Positions 61,806 to 64,000 of a stretch of DNA of 64,000 bases are shown one piece after another. The first letter of the stretch is position 1, and each line of letters starts with the position of its first letter. A program made the position numbers and the translations under genes. The notes below the pieces were generated by a model. The model made no database searches. It was given only the letters and a program-made list of their open reading frames with translations, and was not told the origin of the DNA. Source of the DNA: Thiomicrorhabdus heinhorstiae. Its GTDB lineage: Bacteria; Pseudomonadota; Gammaproteobacteria; Thiomicrospirales; Thiomicrospiraceae. The stretch spans positions 93,905 to 157,904 of the forward strand of contig NZ_JACBGI020000004.1 of the NCBI RefSeq assembly GCF_013391765.2. The letters are read 5' to 3'.

Positions 61806-62090
61806 ATGAAAAATCACTTAAAAATATTCTTATTGATTGGCGTTTTTCCATTACCAGCCATACTTGTTATTTTGAGCGCTCAGAGTACCTACTGGTTTAA
61901 TTCGCTTGACCCTCTCCCTTTCTTTGCTCTATTAGCTGGAATTGCCCTTGGCACTTTCAGCCTTGCGAATTTTGAGTTTCGCAGTGTCAGGGCAAAAGCA
62001 ATTTATGTAATACTTTACATACCTATATTGACGGTTACCCTGTTGTTTTTAGCTTTGTTAACGGCTTGCTCAAACGGTGATTGCATCTAA
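61806..62090 (+). CDS. Small membrane protein of unknown function
   Basis: 94 residues with three likely transmembrane helices (about 5-25, 36-56 and 66-88) and a C-terminal CSNGDC, a pattern also seen in other short hypothetical proteins. It sits between the IS and the DUF89 gene. It may belong to the island or be chromosomal; nothing decides. Coding support is its length, start and codon pattern. Confidence 0.5.
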   Translation: MKNHLKIFLLIGVFPLPAILVILSAQSTYWFNSLDPLPFFALLAGIALGTFSLANFEFRSVRAKAIYVILYIPILTVTLLFLALLTACSNGDCI

Positions 62091-62138
62091 GTAAATACTT
62101 TCATCGACTCAATACTGACAGACAGCACAACACTTCGC

Positions 62139-62978
62139 CTAATCAATTTCTTCCTTCCACAGAATCATATCTTTGACCGATTGATTAATGGCGTTGGCGA
62201 TGACTTGGCATTTGACGATAAACAGGTAATAAACGTCGCGCGGGGTTTGCTGGAAGAGGCTTTCAAAATTGCCCATACCTTTGGCAAGCACAATATCGGC
62301 TTCTTTAAAGATTTCAAAAGAGCGTTGATTGACTTCACTGAGGTCATAGCCGGGCGTGGCGACGCCGCTGTCGATTACTTCCGCCGTGCCGGTAAAAATT
62401 TCGGCTTCTTTGAGCGTTACATCGTTAATCACCGGTTTGCCGCGCACAAAAAATGACAGCTTCAAATGCGGGTATTGCTGCTTGATCACTTTTAACAGAT
62501 GCAGGTCGAAAATGTGTTCGCCGACATTATCCCCAATCAATACCAGTGAAGAAGCGGACTGCAAATCAGCTTCCAGCTTTTCGATATCATTGCGGGCAAA
62601 GGGTTCTTTAAAATGCGACTCGACCGTCGCTTGAAGATTGAATTGGTTCGGCGCACCAAAGTCGATGACATTGCCAATCACACTTAATTTGAGCGCATCG
62701 TCCAATGAGGTAATTTGCGAAGTGTCGATCATTTGTACTTGCCTGATCGCAATCTGCTTGGCTTCTTCCACCGGATCGTCAATTCCGGTGACATCACTGA
62801 TCGCCTGATAGATTTCCTTAGCGATCTGCGGCGCGGTCGAATCCAGTGTATGCGCCTGCAAAATCTGCGCCGCCCGATCCAGCACCGCTTTGCACTGCTC
62901 ATCCGGCAAATTCAATAATCGACTGGTTTTCAATGCCTGGCCGTAAAGACAGGAAAAGCACTCGGGTTGGGATTTCAT
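62139..62978 (-). CDS. DUF89 (ARMT1-like) damage-control phosphatase
   Basis: 279 residues. An N-terminal CxxC pair (PECFSCLYG) marks subfamily I. The core includes GNVIDFGAPNQF with Asp, LIGDNVGEHIFDL with the catalytic Asp, and FFVRGKPVINDV, then LAKGMGNFESL with a Glu/Asp region. Members dephosphorylate damaged sugar phosphates and similar metabolites. It is the first chromosome-like gene after the island. The substrate is unknown. Confidence 0.88.
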   Translation of the reverse strand: MKSQPECFSCLYGQALKTSRLLNLPDEQCKAVLDRAAQILQAHTLDSTAPQIAKEIYQAISDVTGIDDPVEEAKQIAIRQVQMIDTSQITSLDDALKLSVIGNVIDFGAPNQFNLQATVESHFKEPFARNDIEKLEADLQSASSLVLIGDNVGEHIFDLHLLKVIKQQYPHLKLSFFVRGKPVINDVTLKEAEIFTGTAEVIDSGVATPGYDLSEVNQRSFEIFKEADIVLAKGMGNFESLFQQTPRDVYYLFIVKCQVIANAINQSVKDMILWKEEID

Positions 62979-63191
62979 GACAAAACTCTCTTTAAGACGT
63001 TAATTAAGAGTTTAACGTTAAATGAACCGCTTTCACGAATCAAACAGGCAAGTTTATGTGAATCGTTCTTTATTCAAAGAAATTGTCCCACGAAACCGTC
63101 CTGCTAAGATTACGTGCAATCAAGATTGAAGACATTTGAAAACAGAAAAGCGGTTTCCGGAAAGATTCGAGATTACGTCAAGACTGAAAGA

Positions 63192-63683
63192 TTAAGACTT
63201 CAAGCGATGAGAGCTGCCTCTCTGCAGAGTTGCCATGGGAATATCACCTGCCGCGACTTCCCATGGAGAAGAACGCATCAGGGTGCGCATGAGAGCTCTT
63301 GGCGTAACAGGCTCGGGAAGGATTTCTTTAAACATGCTCAAGTCGATGCTTTCGGACAAAGCGTGTTTTTCTTCGTCTGTACCGACCAGTAGTAGAGGAG
63401 TCTGCAACAGATGAGGATTTTTTTGGGTCATGACACTCCAGGTCTCGTTGAAAGCTTCAACCCAACCGGCATAAAGGAAAACCGTTAAAAAGATTCGATG
63501 GGTGCTGTAACGTCTGGCTTCCAGCAATGCGGAAACTGCCTGATAGTTGTCGATCCACAACATATCCACGCCATAATGGTCAAAGCAACGTTTTAAAACC
63601 GCCACTCTGCTTTCGTCAGGGTCGAAAACCGCTACCTTCTTCCCTTTCAACCAGATTAATTTTTCTGTTAAACCCGCTTTCAT
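63192..63683 (-). CDS. Degenerate receiver-domain-like protein
   Basis: 163 residues. It opens with a strand and turn like a receiver (GKKVAVFDPDESRVAVLKRC). The position of the phospho-acceptor reads RIFLTVFLYAG with no Asp, and the residues around it (THRIFLT) are not acidic. The later Thr/Lys pocket is not obvious. It may be a pseudo-receiver that binds a partner or ligand. It stands alone, 213 bp upstream of the DUF89 gene, and ends in a Ser/Arg-rich tail. Confidence 0.55.
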   Translation of the reverse strand: MKAGLTEKLIWLKGKKVAVFDPDESRVAVLKRCFDHYGVDMLWIDNYQAVSALLEARRYSTHRIFLTVFLYAGWVEAFNETWSVMTQKNPHLLQTPLLLVGTDEEKHALSESIDLSMFKEILPEPVTPRALMRTLMRSSPWEVAAGDIPMATLQRGSSHRLKS

Positions 63684-64000
63684 AACTCAGCGCACCCGTA
63701 ATCGGATGTCTCCCTCCCCTGAATTTCTTTTATTATGATTTGCTTTTATAAATAACGATACTGTACTAAAGGACAAGCTATAAGAAATTTTAATTCCCCA
63801 CAATTAAGTTTAACTTAGGAAATCCTATTTTTTGCAGGGTTTTTCAGTAAATTTCCTACATAGACAAGAAGTGGAAACTTCGCTCTGCTAATAAAACCCA
63901 AACATTGCAACAGCCTTTAAAATCCCGCTAAGTTACAGCATCCGATTGCGGTAAAAAAATACTCGATTTTTTTGCTTAAAAGAAATCATCTGTACTAAAA
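63684..64000. other. Intergenic region, no gene recognised
   Basis: A 317-bp A/T-rich stretch. It contains no convincing coding frame, RNA gene or strong terminator. A short inverted pair (TAGGAAAT ... ATTTCCTA, about 63815-63860) is visible but is not diagnostic. It presumably holds the promoter of the receiver-like gene, and perhaps of a gene beyond the right edge. Confidence 0.4.

Larger units (their letters stand above)
52714..62138. other. Acquired defence island: WYL regulator, Wadjet JetABCD, IS256, small membrane protein
   Basis: The stretch is visibly richer in A and T and uses A/T-ending codons much more than the genes on both sides. It starts exactly where a thioredoxin-family gene is broken. 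It contains a complete anti-plasmid system and an insertion sequence, and no housekeeping gene. No integrase, att site or flanking direct repeat is visible. The right boundary is set only by the return of chromosome-like codon use in the DUF89 gene and is approximate. Confidence 0.7.

Noticed and set aside
60480..61810. Target-site duplication flanking IS256
   Set aside because: The bases directly outside both ends do not repeat each other; none is claimed.
1..64000. CRISPR arrays, tRNA or rRNA genes
   Set aside because: No regularly spaced repeats and no cloverleaf-like or rRNA sequence were noticed by eye; a tRNAscan or Infernal run was not possible.
63684..64000. Riboswitch (for example a c-di-GMP type) in the right-edge intergenic region
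   Set aside because: None of the conserved riboswitch core bases were recognised; only short A/T-rich pairings are visible.

Overview
The window looks like a gammaproteobacterial chromosome. The order trkA-ntrX-ntrY-DUF4390-rsmB-fmt-def, divergent from dprA-topA-argS, together with proteins such as UbiK, ComM, TruD and Rep, suggests a sulfur-oxidiser of the Thiomicrospira/Hydrogenovibrio/Thiomicrorhabdus type. That placement is inferred from gene order and protein style; no 16S rRNA is present.

Layout. (1) 1-17 kb is housekeeping: the 3'-less trkA, the NtrYX two-component pair, rRNA/tRNA modification and formylmethionine processing (rsmB, fmt, def), then dprA, topA, argS, a SPOR protein, ubiK and comM. 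(2) 16-23 kb is a minus-strand sensory operon: a phosphate-binding-like periplasmic protein, an outer-membrane barrel, a 1378-residue hybrid histidine kinase and a REC-HD-GYP c-di-GMP phosphodiesterase. (3) 23.9-33.2 kb is a type I secretion and Lap-type adhesin-control locus (TolC, LuxR-type regulator, HlyD, ABC transporter, LapD-like receptor, LapG-like protease, OmpA-like protein). No giant adhesin gene lies in the window. (4) 33-41.5 kb is mixed housekeeping (Fe-alcohol dehydrogenase, rep, a methyltransferase, a Tim44-like protein, truD, hisI, an exonuclease). (5) 41.7-45 kb holds a probable lipid-remodelling set: a PlcP-like metallophosphoesterase, a GNAT-like protein and a DUF3419/BtaA-like protein. 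(6) 45.2-50.2 kb is a compact glucosylglycerate cycle: phosphatase, synthase, phosphorylase, glycerate kinase. (7) 50.2-52.7 kb has an RMD1-family protein, a DUF4382 lipoprotein and the 5'-truncated remnant of a thioredoxin-family gene.

(8) 52.7-62.1 kb is visibly more A/T-rich and is an acquired defence island. It holds a complete Wadjet (JetABCD) SMC-like anti-plasmid system read from a divergent promoter region with a WYL-domain regulator, followed by an intact IS256-family insertion sequence and a small membrane protein. The 117-bp divergent intergenic region carries three copies of a 15-bp half-site (one inverted, two direct). A self-complementary TTGCAA can be read as the -35 box of promoters in both directions, so a regulator bound there could shut off both the defence operon and itself. 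The island abuts the thioredoxin-family gene at the point where its first exported/N-terminal residues should be, and those residues are not found on the far side.

(9) 62.1-64 kb returns to chromosome-like sequence: a DUF89 protein, a degenerate receiver-like protein, and about 300 bp without a recognisable gene.

The most interesting material is the Wadjet island with its operator architecture. Next are the lipid set, the self-contained glucosylglycerate cycle, and the degenerate ATPase of NtrX.
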